Assembly (NCBI RefSeq): GCF_002913745.1
Contig: NZ_PPCG01000031.1
Location: forward strand, 1-43,121
Direction: 5' to 3'
Source: Campylobacter concisus
GTDB taxonomy: Bacteria; Campylobacterota; Campylobacteria; Campylobacterales; Campylobacteraceae
DNA: 43,121 bases
Part shown: piece by piece, positions 27,725 through 35,522 of the stretch
How positions within the stretch are numbered: the stretch's first letter is position 1
Layout: every line of letters starts with the position of its first letter
Position numbers and translations under genes: made by a program
The notes under the pieces: generated by a model
Databases searched by the model: none
What the model was told of the DNA's origin: nothing
Seen by the model: only the letters and a program-made list of their open reading frames with translations

Positions 27725-27796
27725 ATGTTTTTGTATGTGTCTATACCCTATTTTGGCATATATATGCTCTTTGTTTGGATGGCTTTTTATCTTTGA
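27725..27796 (+). CDS. Possible 23-aa hydrophobic peptide
   Basis: ATG with AAGGA 5 nt upstream opens a 23-codon frame that codes almost only for aromatic and aliphatic residues (starts MFLYVSIPYF, ends VWMAFYL). Such a peptide would sit in the membrane, like type I toxins or small membrane regulators. The frame includes repeat copy 1. AT-rich DNA gives hydrophobic frames by chance, so this is a candidate only, supported by the SD and an upstream TATAAT. Confidence 0.35.
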   Translation: MFLYVSIPYFGIYMLFVWMAFYL

Positions 27797-27976
27797 GAAA
27801 TTTGTTAGCGTCTATACCCTTTAAAGGACTTTCTCTTTGAAAAATTTATAGCATCTGTACCCAAAAATTGTTTTAAACATTACATATGGCTATCATCTTA
27901 AAACATAATTAATTTAACCTTCGTTTTGAGGGTACACTTGCTATAAAAATAGATAAAAAAGGGTGCACTTGCTACA
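27731..27976. repeat. Five copies of a degenerate 18-25 nt repeat, three direct and two inverted
   Basis: Copies at 27731-27748, 27804-27819 and 27847-27862 (plus orientation) and 27930-27945 and 27961-27976 (minus orientation). Read in one direction, they share the core TAGC(A/G)NNTRTACCC, for example TATAGCATCTGTACCC (copy 3) and, inverted, TATAGCAAGTGTACCC (copy 4). Copies 2 and 3 agree over about 30 nt, including TCTTTGA(G/A)AAATTT upstream. Copies 3 and 4 would form a 7+7 bp stem with a 2-nt internal loop. Confidence 0.65.
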
Positions 27977-28070
27977 AAATTTCAATCAATTTCCAAAAAC
28001 AATAACCAAAAATTTTAATTTACAAATATGTTTTATAAGTTAAAAAAGTAGAAATAAAAAAAAGAGAGAG

Positions 28071-28095
28071 TTTTACCGGCCAAAGACCGGTAAAA
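28071..28095 (-). terminator. Terminator after flaC
   Basis: TTTTACCGG and CCGGTAAAA form a perfect 9-bp stem with a 7-nt loop directly after the flaC stop. On the minus strand CTCTCTCTTTTTTTT follows. It can also serve transcripts coming from rpoD. Confidence 0.8.
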
Positions 28096-28097
28096 AT

Positions 28098-28853
28098 TTA
28101 TTCGCCTAGAAGTTTATCTAGTTTTGCAGCCAAGCTCGTAGTGTCGTGAGCTTTAGCTAAAGAGGCAGCATGTAGCTTTAAATTTGCTTGTAAATTTTCT
28201 TCCAAGCTCTTTGCGATGTCGCTGCTATCAAGATTCTCTACGCTATTAGCATTTGCTACGCTTCTAGCAGCTAGAGCGTTCATACCTCTAAATACAGCAT
28301 TTTGTGTTGAGCCGATCTCTGAGCGAAGTGAATTTATATTTTTCAAAATTTCACCTGAATTTGAGCCGTCCTCTTTCACGTCTAAAAGAGCATTTGTGCT
28401 TAAATTTATATTTTTTGTACTCTCGCCTGTGAAAAATCCAAGCTCAGCGTCAAAAACGTTTTTACCGTTAAATTTAGCCTCTTTTACGCTGTCGCTCATC
28501 GCATTTTTTAGCGCATTTATCTCGCCTCTTATGCCCTTTTGCTCGTTAGCTGAAAGAGCTGGGTTTGAAAGCTTGCTTGATAACTCACCGATCTTATCCG
28601 CACTCTCGCTTAAATTTAAAAGCGTTGAGTCAGCGATCTGGAGCATGCCGATCATATCGTTTGCATTTGCCATGCCCTCGTTTAGGACATTTGTTTGCGA
28701 AAGTAAGCTCTCTGCGATTTGCAAATTTGCACCTGATGCTTTGATCTCGCTATTTGCAGAGATGGCGTTTAGCGCCTTTTTCTCGCTATTTTTAGCTTGA
28801 TCTAAATAATAGTTTCCTGAAGCCTGGTTTGCAGTATAAGTTCCTAACTTCAT
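28098..28853 (-). CDS. flaC: FlaC-type secreted flagellin-like protein
   Basis: 251-aa protein with the coiled-coil D0/D1 parts of flagellin but no central variable domain. The N-terminal segment (ANLQIAESLLSQTNVLNEGM, about 43-62), DMIGMLQIADSTLLNLSESADKIGELS and a C-terminal helix (SEIGSTQNAVFRGMNALAAR) match flagellin ends. C. jejuni FlaC (249 aa, from memory) is exported by the flagellar apparatus, binds host cells and modulates TLR5 signalling; it is not part of the filament. The length and absence of a central domain favour FlaC over FlaA/FlaB. A strong SD (AAAAAAGGAG) and a TATAGT box (28890-28895) lie upstream. Confidence 0.88.
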   Translation of the reverse strand: MKLGTYTANQASGNYYLDQAKNSEKKALNAISANSEIKASGANLQIAESLLSQTNVLNEGMANANDMIGMLQIADSTLLNLSESADKIGELSSKLSNPALSANEQKGIRGEINALKNAMSDSVKEAKFNGKNVFDAELGFFTGESTKNINLSTNALLDVKEDGSNSGEILKNINSLRSEIGSTQNAVFRGMNALAARSVANANSVENLDSSDIAKSLEENLQANLKLHAASLAKAHDTTSLAAKLDKLLGE

Positions 28854-28884
28854 ATCAACTCCTTTTTTAGTAGTTTCGTGATGG

Positions 28885-28895
28885 ATTTTACTATA
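28885..28895 (-). promoter_or_regulatory. Possible -10 region for flaC
   Basis: The minus strand reads TATAGTAAAAT, about 32 nt before the flaC ATG. The identical 11-mer lies before ppk2 (37941-37951). No sigma28 CGATAT-type box is seen. Confidence 0.4.
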
Positions 28896-28990
28896 AATTT
28901 CATAAAAAGTTGCAAAAATATTTCTTAAAGCAAAAAATATTATAAAAAGAATTTAGAAAAAAGCCATTTTTCCTAAATTCTTTCCCCTTT

Positions 28991-30283
28991 TTAGTCTTCT
29001 AGTCTCACTGCGATTGATTTTTTGTGGGCTGTTAGTCCTTCGGCTTCAGCTAGCTGCATGCATGGTTTGCCAAGGTGCATGATGCCTTTTCTGCTAACTG
29101 AGATGATAGAGCTTCGCTTCATGAAATTTTCAACTCCAAGCGGTGAGTAAAATCTCGCACTTCCGCCAGTTGGCAAGGTGTGGTTTGGTCCAGCTAAATA
29201 GTCGCCCATCGCTTCAGGCGTGAAGTGTCCAAAAAATATCGCTCCAGCGTGTTTTACCTCGTCCATATAGCTCAAAGCGTCGTTTGTAGCGATCTCTAGG
29301 TGCTCCACAGCAAGCTCGTTCATCAGTTTAAAGCACTCCTGCAAATCTTTTGCAACGATGATAGCGGCTTTGTTTCTCATGCTAGCACTTGCGATAGGCT
29401 CACGTTTTAGTGTTTTTAGCTCGTCCTCTATATGTCCTTGCACTGCCCTTGCAAAGGCCTCCACTGGTGTTATCAAAAAAGCACTTGCGATCTCGTCGTG
29501 CTCGGCTTGTGAGAGCAGATCAATCGCTATGTGGCGAGGGTTCGCGCTATCATCAGCGATCACGCCTATCTCGCTTGGGCCTGCGATCATATCGATATTT
29601 ACGTCGCCATAAACTAGCTTTTTAGCAGTCGCTACATAGATATTGCCAGGTCCTGTGATGACATCCACCTTTGTCACGGTTGCTGTGCCGTAAGCCATCG
29701 CTGCGATCGCACTTGCGCCGCCTATTTTAAAGGCTGTTTTGATGCCACATAGATGCATCGCAGCAAGAAGTAGAGGATTTACCTTGCCCTCTGGCGCTGG
29801 AGTGCAAACTACGATCTCTTTTACGCCTGCAACGATTGCTGGGATAGCGTTCATGAGAAGCGAGCTAGGATATGCTGCCTTGCCGCCTGGGATATAAAGG
29901 CCAGCGCGATCAACTGGAGTGTATTTAGCGCCTAGCAAGATGTCGTGCTCGTCTTTGTAAGTCCAATCGCTTGGCTTTGTGCGCTCGTGATAGCTTTTTA
30001 TCCTGTCGTGGGCTAAATTTAGAGCCACCCTTAGGGCGTTATCTAGCGAGTTATAGGCTGTTTCCATCTCTTTTACGTCGATTATTATGTCGTTTTTGCT
30101 TGTGACATTAAATTTATCAAATTTGGTTATCTGCGAAAAAAGCGCGCTATCGCCATCTTTTTTTATCTCGTCTATGATGCCTGCAACCACTGGCATCACG
30201 GCACTCATGTCATTGTCGCTTCGTCTAACAAGCTGCGAAAATCTACTCTCAAAGTCAGCGTCGCTGCTGTGTAAAAATTTCAT
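28991..30283 (-). CDS. hisD: Histidinol dehydrogenase
   Basis: Catalyses the last two steps of histidine biosynthesis, histidinol to histidine, with zinc and NAD. 430 aa, standard. Motifs: AGLYIPGGKAAYPSSLLMN (about 132-150), TGPGNIYVATAKKLVYGDVN (about 209-228), IDMIAGPSEIGVIAD, LSQAEHDE for zinc and catalysis (about 256-263), VEHLEI and GPNHTLPTGGSARFYSPLGV near 365-385. Last gene of the six-gene peb4 operon; the ATG overlaps the preceding stop (ATGA). No other his gene is in the window. Confidence 0.97.
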   Translation of the reverse strand: MKFLHSSDADFESRFSQLVRRSDNDMSAVMPVVAGIIDEIKKDGDSALFSQITKFDKFNVTSKNDIIIDVKEMETAYNSLDNALRVALNLAHDRIKSYHERTKPSDWTYKDEHDILLGAKYTPVDRAGLYIPGGKAAYPSSLLMNAIPAIVAGVKEIVVCTPAPEGKVNPLLLAAMHLCGIKTAFKIGGASAIAAMAYGTATVTKVDVITGPGNIYVATAKKLVYGDVNIDMIAGPSEIGVIADDSANPRHIAIDLLSQAEHDEIASAFLITPVEAFARAVQGHIEDELKTLKREPIASASMRNKAAIIVAKDLQECFKLMNELAVEHLEIATNDALSYMDEVKHAGAIFFGHFTPEAMGDYLAGPNHTLPTGGSARFYSPLGVENFMKRSSIISVSRKGIMHLGKPCMQLAEAEGLTAHKKSIAVRLED

Positions 30284-31131
30284 TTATGATCCTTTATTTT
30301 TAGTTTTCTCTCATATCTTTGTTTTTGTGTAATGTTACCCAAAATTCCGCCTTGGTGGATATATAAAATTTCGCTCCCAAGCTTATCTAAATTTGCAAAA
30401 AGCGTCATAAAGCCCACTGGGTCGTAAATCAGCTCAAATTCAACACCACTTTTGCACACTTCAAGCCAAATTTCATAAAGCTCTTTGTATAAATTTCCAA
30501 AATGATACTTCTTTGGGGGATTTAAAATTTGCACTTTGCTGTTTTTATCTAGCTCATAAATTTGCTTTTTGAGATAGTCGCTGTCTCCTACACAAGGAGC
30601 TGTAAAAACCCTAAGATCAGTGTGCTTTGCTAGGTAGCATGCGCTTGTGCCTGTTCCTGAGGGCAAGAAAATATCAGGACTTATGCCATTTTTTTTGCTC
30701 CACTCATTGATCTCATTTGCTTGCGTGATAAAACCAAGCTCAGCCTCACTCTGCGCCACGCCCTCGTTTATAAAGAGCGCATTTTCGCTCTTTGCTAGCT
30801 CTTTAGCAAATTTCTCACGCTCCTCTTTTACAAAAATTTCCATGCCATTTTCAAGTGCAAATTTGAAATTCCCAACTGGATCTTGCTCTAAATTTGAGCT
30901 TAGATGAGAGATGGCGTAGTAAAATTTAAGCCCTTTTAGCTTGGCAAAAAGACTTAGGCTATACATGGCATTTGACTGGCTTGAGCCGTGAGATACGATG
31001 GCTTTGACGCCGCTAAGATCGACCTTTAAAAAATACTCCAGCTTTCTTGCTTTATTGCCGTTAAACTCGCCTAGCAGATCATCTCTTAAAAGCCAAAATT
31101 CTCGCTCTCTTAAGCGAATTTTATCAATCAC
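30280..31131 (-). CDS. PLP-dependent D-cysteine desulfhydrase / ACC deaminase family enzyme
   Basis: 283-aa fold-type II PLP enzyme. N-terminal FWLLRDDLLGEFNGNKARKL holds the PLP lysine (K27 or K30 region), HGSSQSNAM (about 48-56) is the substrate-binding Ser/Asn motif, and LPSGTGTSACYLA (about 156-168) binds the PLP phosphate. D-cysteine desulfhydrase and 1-aminocyclopropane-1-carboxylate deaminase cannot be told apart from these motifs; desulfhydrase-like activity is more plausible in Campylobacter. GTG start 31131 overlaps the upstream OmpA-like gene by 8 nt. It is somewhat shorter than typical family members (about 330 aa). Confidence 0.85.
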   Translation of the reverse strand: MIDKIRLREREFWLLRDDLLGEFNGNKARKLEYFLKVDLSGVKAIVSHGSSQSNAMYSLSLFAKLKGLKFYYAISHLSSNLEQDPVGNFKFALENGMEIFVKEEREKFAKELAKSENALFINEGVAQSEAELGFITQANEINEWSKKNGISPDIFLPSGTGTSACYLAKHTDLRVFTAPCVGDSDYLKKQIYELDKNSKVQILNPPKKYHFGNLYKELYEIWLEVCKSGVEFELIYDPVGFMTLFANLDKLGSEILYIHQGGILGNITQKQRYERKLKIKDHK

Positions 31132-32215
31132 CCTTAAACTCCAAAAATTTCTCTATCTCGTTGATAGCCTCTTTGTTTGAGAGTGAAAATTTGATCTCTA
31201 TGCGCCTTGAAGCGTCCTTGTCCTCGGCTCCGTCTTTAAAAACTAGCTCGTTGTAGCTTCGGCCACTTGCGACAAGCAACTTTCTAAGGCGCGCATCATC
31301 GCTAAATGAGTTTATAAACTCCATCACCGCGTAGGCTCTTTTTTGTGAAAGCTCTAGGTTGTAAATGTAGCTTCCGTCACTATCTGTAAAGCCCTCTATG
31401 ACGATCTGATCGATGTTTGAGGCGATCTCCTTATCATTTAGAAGCACATCAAAATACTTACTAAGCGTGGCCTTTAGCTCCTCTTTGACCTCTTCTTTTA
31501 AGACCGCACTTGCCTTATCAAAAAGCACTGAGGAGCTAAGCTTTAGCGCGCCTGAGTTTGGGTCGATCTCGATGCTATTTCCTAGCCTATCTTTTAAGGC
31601 GGAGATCACTTTTACCCTTATGCCAGTTATGTTTTTGACCCTGTCACGAGTGACGTTTAAGTCCCTTAAAAGCTCGTCATATCTAGCCTCTCTTTGGCTT
31701 ACTTGCTCGATTAAAAAGGCGATCTTGGCTAAATTTTTCTCGCCGCTTGCATTTGCGTCGCTAAGCGCTCTATCTTTTGATGAAATTTCATCATTTAGCA
31801 CGATCATCTTTTGATTTAGATCAAAAATGCTCGCATTTAGCTCTTTTATGCTCGCATTTGCGTCCTTGTTTTCCTCTATGAGCTGGGCTAGTTTTTCTTT
31901 TAGGGCGTCTATTTGTATGACAAAAATTTCATTTGATTTTTTTAAATTTATGTTTTCGTCGCTTATCTTTGAAAGCTCGCTTTTTAGGGCGTCATTTAGC
32001 TCTTCAAGGGTGAAATTCTTGCCCTGAGCGTCTTTTAAATTTGCTAAAGCTGCGATGATGGCTTGCTCTTTATTTTCAAGGGTGTTTTGAGTTAGGACGT
32101 ATTTTACGACGACAGCGCCTATTAGCAGCATAAAAACAAAGAGCAGACCCGCCATCAAGTCTGCGTACGAAACCCAAAAGCTCGATTGATCCTCGTTATT
32201 TTTGTTTATTTTCAT
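31124..32215 (-). CDS. OmpA/MotB-family protein, partner of a MotA/TolQ-like channel
   Basis: 363 aa. A short cytoplasmic N-terminus, one transmembrane helix (about 13-42) with the stator-like SYADLMAGLLFVFMLL in which D19 matches the proton-binding Asp of MotB, TolR and ZorB. A long coiled coil follows (about 45-195), much longer than in MotB, then an OmpA peptidoglycan-binding domain (about 215-350) with IEGFTDSDGSYIYNLELSQK and RRIEIKF. The order after the MotA-like gene with a 4-nt overlap shows that the two are made as a pair. It is distinct from the flagellar MotB because of the extended coil. A similar pair exists in C. jejuni (Cj0598-Cj0599, from memory). Function unknown. Confidence 0.88.
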   Translation of the reverse strand: MKINKNNEDQSSFWVSYADLMAGLLFVFMLLIGAVVVKYVLTQNTLENKEQAIIAALANLKDAQGKNFTLEELNDALKSELSKISDENINLKKSNEIFVIQIDALKEKLAQLIEENKDANASIKELNASIFDLNQKMIVLNDEISSKDRALSDANASGEKNLAKIAFLIEQVSQREARYDELLRDLNVTRDRVKNITGIRVKVISALKDRLGNSIEIDPNSGALKLSSSVLFDKASAVLKEEVKEELKATLSKYFDVLLNDKEIASNIDQIVIEGFTDSDGSYIYNLELSQKRAYAVMEFINSFSDDARLRKLLVASGRSYNELVFKDGAEDKDASRRIEIKFSLSNKEAINEIEKFLEFKGD

Positions 32216-33525
32216 TGCACTAGATTTTCGATTTTTTCTATTACAGAATTTGCTTCTTTATCGATCTCGTCTATGTTCTTCTTAAGCTCAGCAATGAGGC
32301 TCTCGCGCTCTTTTTCACGCTCCAAGCTCCTGCCCTCTTGCTCGTAGGCTGCCTTAAATATCGTCGCACTCTCTACAAGCGAGGCTCTAAATGCCTTTAA
32401 CACCTCGTTTTGCTCTTTCATCAAAGAGAGAGAAAATTCTTTTAAAATAGCATCAAAACTCTTTATAGTCTGCTCAAATTTAAGCTGGCTCTCTTTTGTA
32501 GCGTTTAAATTTCTGCTAAAAATTTCGCCAAGTTTTGCATGCTCGGTTAAAAGCTTAACCTCCATATCTTTAAAAGCGTTAGAAAACGCGCCAACTGCCT
32601 TTAGTATATCGGAGTGGATTTTTACAAATTCATCTTGTTTTAGCCCAGATTCATTTAGCATTTTTAAACTTGCGCTAAGCTCGGCTTTGCTTTGGTTTAT
32701 GATATTTTTCTCGACCTCGCAAAGCTCTTTTAGGCTGTTAAATTTCTCATTTACCTGCTCGTTTAAATTTCTTATAAATTTATCGTCAAGCACCATTTTA
32801 AAGGCATCGTGACTATCTTTAAAGTAGCCAACACTTGCTTTCATGAAATTTGCATTTAGCTCATTTCCCTGCCAGAAAAACTCACGACTAAGCTCTTTTT
32901 GCTCGCTATAAAATTTCTCAAATTTACTAATGCCGATCTTTTCAAAAAACATCCACCAAAGCGCTAAAAATATACCATAAATCGATACATAAAACGCCGT
33001 AGCTACGCCGTTTAGCAGTATAGCGATCTCTTTTTCAAGTCCGTTTGCAGTGCTTGAGCTAAAGCTTGGCATGGAGATAGCGATACTGATAAATGTGCCT
33101 AAAATTCCAAGCATAGGAAAGACTGCTTGGCCGATGTTTGCTAGGTTGTCATTTCTAAAATTTCTTGTATAGCTCTCGAAAAAGTCTTCAAATTTAGCGT
33201 TTGCCTTTTTAACGCCTGAAATTTCAAAGAGATGAGAGATGATAAATTCTTTTAGTCTTATCTTGTAGTCTTTGGCATTTGCTAAGAAATTTGAGTAAGC
33301 GACCAAGGCGCTGTGGCGTGAAAATATAAAAGCGACGAAGAGTATAATACCCATCATCACGATGGTGTGAAGCTTCATCTGAAAATTTATAACGCCAAGA
33401 TACGCTAGTATTGCCAAGATGTAAATAGCTAAAGGGATAAAGATAACTTTAAAAAAGACAAAGAAAGAGTGAGCTTGGCGCTCTTTTGGCACGCTTAGCT
33501 CACTAAAATCATTTTGATTTTGCAT
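32212..33525 (-). CDS. MotA/TolQ/ExbB-like proton channel protein with a long C-terminal tail
   Basis: 437 aa. Helices are at about 23-47, 53-70, 128-151 and 172-195. The third and fourth carry the conserved TolQ/MotA patterns (PMLGILGTFISIAIS and LLNGVATAFYVSIYGIFLALW). Residues 200-437 form a long, highly charged helical tail that would extend into the cytoplasm; ordinary MotA and TolQ do not have one, but ZorA of the Zorya defence system does. No other Zorya gene (zorC, zorD or zorE) is nearby. Between fba and the OmpA-like partner, spaced 4 nt from fba. Role unknown; likely an ion-driven motor acting on the cell wall. Confidence 0.85.
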   Translation of the reverse strand: MQNQNDFSELSVPKERQAHSFFVFFKVIFIPLAIYILAILAYLGVINFQMKLHTIVMMGIILFVAFIFSRHSALVAYSNFLANAKDYKIRLKEFIISHLFEISGVKKANAKFEDFFESYTRNFRNDNLANIGQAVFPMLGILGTFISIAISMPSFSSSTANGLEKEIAILLNGVATAFYVSIYGIFLALWWMFFEKIGISKFEKFYSEQKELSREFFWQGNELNANFMKASVGYFKDSHDAFKMVLDDKFIRNLNEQVNEKFNSLKELCEVEKNIINQSKAELSASLKMLNESGLKQDEFVKIHSDILKAVGAFSNAFKDMEVKLLTEHAKLGEIFSRNLNATKESQLKFEQTIKSFDAILKEFSLSLMKEQNEVLKAFRASLVESATIFKAAYEQEGRSLEREKERESLIAELKKNIDEIDKEANSVIEKIENLVQ

Positions 33526-33529
33526 AGGA

Positions 33530-34594
33530 TTAGTTCCTATTTAGGCAGTTTAAGTCGCTAAAAGCAGTCTGAAGACGCTTAACCATGCTCTCCTCGCCAC
33601 TTCTTAGCCATTTCCTTGGATCGTAGTATTTTTTATTTGGCTTATCATCGCCCTCTGGGTTGCCGATCTGACCTTGCAAGTATGCTCTATTTTTAGCCTC
33701 ATACTCGCGTACGCCGTCCCAAAATGCCCACTGCGTATCGGTGTCAATGTTCATCTTGATAACGCCGTAGCTTACAGCATTTTTGATATCTTTTAGCTCA
33801 CTGCCACTTCCGCCGTGAAATACAAAATTTACAGGCTTGTCGCTTTTTGTATTAAATTTCTTAGCGACGTAAGCTTGTGAGTTTTTAAGAATTTCTGGTC
33901 TTAGCACAACATTGCCCGGTTTATAAACGCCATGAACGTTACCAAAGCTAGCTGCGATGCTAAATTTATCGCTTATCTTACTTAGTCTTTCATAAGCAAG
34001 CGCGACGTCCTCTGGCTGGGTGTAGAGAAGCGCGTTATCAACGCTTGTGTTATCTACGCCATCTTCTTCGCCACCAGTGACGCCAAGCTCGATCTCTAGG
34101 CTGATACCAAGCTCGCTAAGCTCTTTTAGATACTTCTCGCATGTGCTTAAATTTTCGTTGATATTCTCTTCGCTAAGATCAAGCATATGAGAGCTAAAAA
34201 GTGGCACGCCGTGAGTTTTTTTATACTCATGGCTTGCTTTTACTAGCTCATCTATCCAAGGCAAAAGCTTTCTAGCGGCATGGTCAGTGTGTAAGATGAC
34301 TGGCACGCCGTAAGCCTTGGCAAGCAGATGAACGTGCTTTGCTCCAGCGATCGCACCAAGAACGGCTGCGTTTTCGCAGGCTTTACCAGCGTAAAAACCT
34401 GCACCGCCATTACTAAACTGAACGATAACAGGCGAATTAGCAACCTTTGCCGCTTCTAAAACAGCATTTACTGAGTCGCTGCCTACGACATTTACAGCAG
34501 GTATTGCAAAACCTTGCTCTTTGGCATAAGCATAAAGTTTTGTTACATCATCTCCGCTTAAAACACCAGGTTTTACGATATCTAAAACGCCCAT
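33530..34594 (-). CDS. fba: Class II fructose-bisphosphate aldolase
   Basis: Zinc-dependent cleavage and formation of fructose-1,6-bisphosphate, mainly for gluconeogenesis in this genus. 354 aa. Motifs: AIPAVNVVGSDSVNAVLEAA (near 29-48), ILHTDHAAR with the zinc histidine and catalytic Asp (near 103-111), LEIELGVTGGEED, SFGNVHGVYKPGNV and FVFHGGSGS for zinc and phosphate binding. ATG 34594 is preferred to a TTG at 34606 because GGAGG lies 5 nt before the ATG and the TTG lies within that SD. Cotranscribed after peb4. Confidence 0.96.
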   Translation of the reverse strand: MGVLDIVKPGVLSGDDVTKLYAYAKEQGFAIPAVNVVGSDSVNAVLEAAKVANSPVIVQFSNGGAGFYAGKACENAAVLGAIAGAKHVHLLAKAYGVPVILHTDHAARKLLPWIDELVKASHEYKKTHGVPLFSSHMLDLSEENINENLSTCEKYLKELSELGISLEIELGVTGGEEDGVDNTSVDNALLYTQPEDVALAYERLSKISDKFSIAASFGNVHGVYKPGNVVLRPEILKNSQAYVAKKFNTKSDKPVNFVFHGGSGSELKDIKNAVSYGVIKMNIDTDTQWAFWDGVREYEAKNRAYLQGQIGNPEGDDKPNKKYYDPRKWLRSGEESMVKRLQTAFSDLNCLNRN

Positions 34595-34609
34595 TTTATC
34601 CTCCAAATT

Positions 34610-35428
34610 TTATTTGTATTCTATCTTTGCTTTTTGGCGTAGAGCTTCACTTTTTTGTCTAACAGCAGCTTGGAATTTCTCCATTTTTACAGCTTGCTCG
34701 ATCTCTGGTTTTGCTTGCTCAAAGCTTACAGTACCAGCAGCTTTACCATCTTCTTTTAAGATAACATGGTAGCCAAACTGAGTTTTAACTGGCTTAGTTG
34801 AAACTGTGCCATTAGCCATTGAAAATGCTGCGTCCGCAAAAGGTTTTACCATTTGGCTTTGACCAAACCAACCAAGCTCGCCACCGTGTGCTGCTGAGCC
34901 TTTGTCGATTGATTTTTGGCTTGCTAGCTCTGCAAATTTCTTAGTTAGAGCCTCACCTTTTAAATTTTTAAGTTGAGCGATGATGTCATTTGCTGTTTTT
35001 TCATCTTCAACTAAGATATGTCTTGCTCTTGCTTGAGCTGGTTGGTTCATGCTAGCTTTGTTTTTGTTATAAAAATCTCTTAAATCGCTATCACTTACTT
35101 TTATACCGTCAAATAGTTTTCTCATATAAAGCTCAACTGCGATGCCCTCTTGTGCAGCTTTTACAGCCTTGATGTAATCAACATCTTTTTCAATGCCTGT
35201 CGCTTTTGCGTCTTTTAAAAGAAGTTTTCTGTTGATTAGATCGTCGATTATACGTTTTTTCTCATTTGGTTGAAGCTTGCTAGCGTCAAATCCTGGCATA
35301 GCTGCTGATAAAAGTGCTGAGATATCGCTATCATTTATAGCATCGCCATCAACTGTTGCAACTACTGCTGCGTTTAGAGTGACAGCTGCAGCTAAACTTA
35401 AAACTGCTGGAAACAAAAATTTTTTCAT
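34610..35428 (-). CDS. peb4: PEB4/Cbf2-type periplasmic peptidyl-prolyl isomerase and chaperone
   Basis: 272-aa SurA-like chaperone that helps outer-membrane proteins fold; C. jejuni PEB4 is also an adhesion-related antigen. Signal peptide at residues 1-20, a SurA-type N-terminal helical domain (about 25-125) and a parvulin domain (about 130-235) with [19 protein letters not shown] and [20 protein letters not shown], plus GYHVI at its end. First gene of a tight six-gene operon; a TGATATAAT extended -10 is about 35 nt upstream. Placement before fba matches C. jejuni Cj0596-Cj0597 (from memory). Confidence 0.95.
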   Translation of the reverse strand: MKKFLFPAVLSLAAAVTLNAAVVATVDGDAINDSDISALLSAAMPGFDASKLQPNEKKRIIDDLINRKLLLKDAKATGIEKDVDYIKAVKAAQEGIAVELYMRKLFDGIKVSDSDLRDFYNKNKASMNQPAQARARHILVEDEKTANDIIAQLKNLKGEALTKKFAELASQKSIDKGSAAHGGELGWFGQSQMVKPFADAAFSMANGTVSTKPVKTQFGYHVILKEDGKAAGTVSFEQAKPEIEQAVKMEKFQAAVRQKSEALRQKAKIEYK

Positions 35429-35462
35429 ATAAATCCTTTAAAAAATTGATTTTATGGGCAAG

Positions 35463-35468
35463 ATTATA
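35463..35468 (-). promoter_or_regulatory. Extended -10 box for the peb4 operon
   Basis: The minus strand reads TTTGATATAATC, a perfect TATAAT with a TG dinucleotide one base upstream (TGATATAAT), 35 nt before the peb4 ATG. nth starts on the other strand 55 nt away. Confidence 0.6.
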
Positions 35469-35522
35469 TCAAATAATGCGGTAACTTTTCGTTTAACTTG
35501 TAATTTTAGGTAAAATAACCAA

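Larger units (their letters stand above)
27602..28097. other. 496-bp gene-poor stretch between rpoD and flaC
   Basis: The 3' ends of two convergent genes flank this AT-rich stretch. It holds a promoter-like TATAAT (27668-27673), a 23-codon hydrophobic reading frame with an SD (27725-27796), five copies of a degenerate repeat (27731-27976) and the flaC terminator (28071-28095). I see no tRNA, no larger gene and no transposase trace. Confidence 0.7.

Noticed and set aside
27731-27976. CRISPR array
   Set aside because: Copies are irregularly spaced, in mixed orientation and degenerate, and no cas genes are present.
28216-28800. 194-aa plus-strand frame across flaC
   Set aside because: Antisense shadow of the flagellin-like gene; composition biased to Ser, Phe and Ala, no SD.
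31124-33525. Zorya anti-phage system
   Set aside because: Only ZorA/ZorB-like parts are present; no helicase or nuclease partner, and the neighbours are conserved housekeeping genes.
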